Source: Candidatus Saccharimonadia bacterium (GTDB taxonomy: Bacteria > Patescibacteriota > Saccharimonadia > Saccharimonadales > Saccharimonadaceae). Taken from it: a DNA stretch of 37,802 bases. The notes below the pieces were generated by a model. That model searched no databases, was not told where the DNA came from, and saw only the letters and a list, made by a program, of their open reading frames with translations. Both the position numbers and the translations under genes were made by a program. How positions within the stretch are numbered: the stretch's first letter is position 1; every line of letters begins with the position of its first letter. This document shows positions 37,749 to 37,802 of the stretch, one piece after another. The DNA lies in contig JALQVV010000036.1 of NCBI GenBank assembly GCA_023260255.1, forward strand, positions 1-37,802, in the 5' to 3' direction.

Positions 37749-37802
37749 TGGTGGCTCCTCCCAGACTTGAACTGGGGACACAAGGCTCTTCAGGCCTCTG
37801 CT
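37749..37802 (-). tRNA. tRNA-Phe (GAA), 5' end beyond window
   Basis: Minus: ...CAGAGGC-CTGAAGA-GCCTTG...CCCAG-TTCAAGT-CTGGG-AGGAGCC-A-CCA. Confidence 0.85.

Overview
The gene set and organisation look like a Patescibacteria/CPR genome, most likely Saccharibacteria. This is inferred from gene content only; no database search was run. A conserved minus-strand housekeeping backbone is visible: rpmF, nusB, NUDIX, rnc, rpsP, khpA, trmD, leuS, murF-like, ligA, htpX, lemA and an ABC-2 exporter. Accessory loci interrupt it. (1) A response regulator, an unannotated 39-aa mini-ORF, a membrane histidine kinase and a 644-aa fused terpene-cyclase-like protein form one apparent operon; the 644-aa protein has a DxDD motif in its N-half and two DDxxD motifs in its C-half. 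(2) A secreted, GC-rich protein resembles the mycobacterial PE-PPE domain and may have come from an actinobacterial host. (3) Three tightly packed genes (24-26.3 kb) encode orphan, HEPN/AbiU2-like alpha-helical proteins next to tRNA-Ala. (4) A DUF4396-csoR-DUF305 copper-type operon has a visible CsoR-like operator. (5) A sortase-anchored four-repeat surface protein. The least expected signal is structural. All three tRNA genes (Gln, Ala, Phe) sit next to a short unit that holds a partial sense copy of the tRNA end plus an inverted (antisense) copy of part of the same tRNA. In the Gln and Phe cases the unit lies between two terminators. The 3' end of trmD has a related inverted copy. Several housekeeping genes look leaderless (-10, then 6-8 nt, then the start codon), while several small plus-strand genes start with a hairpin right after the -10 box.
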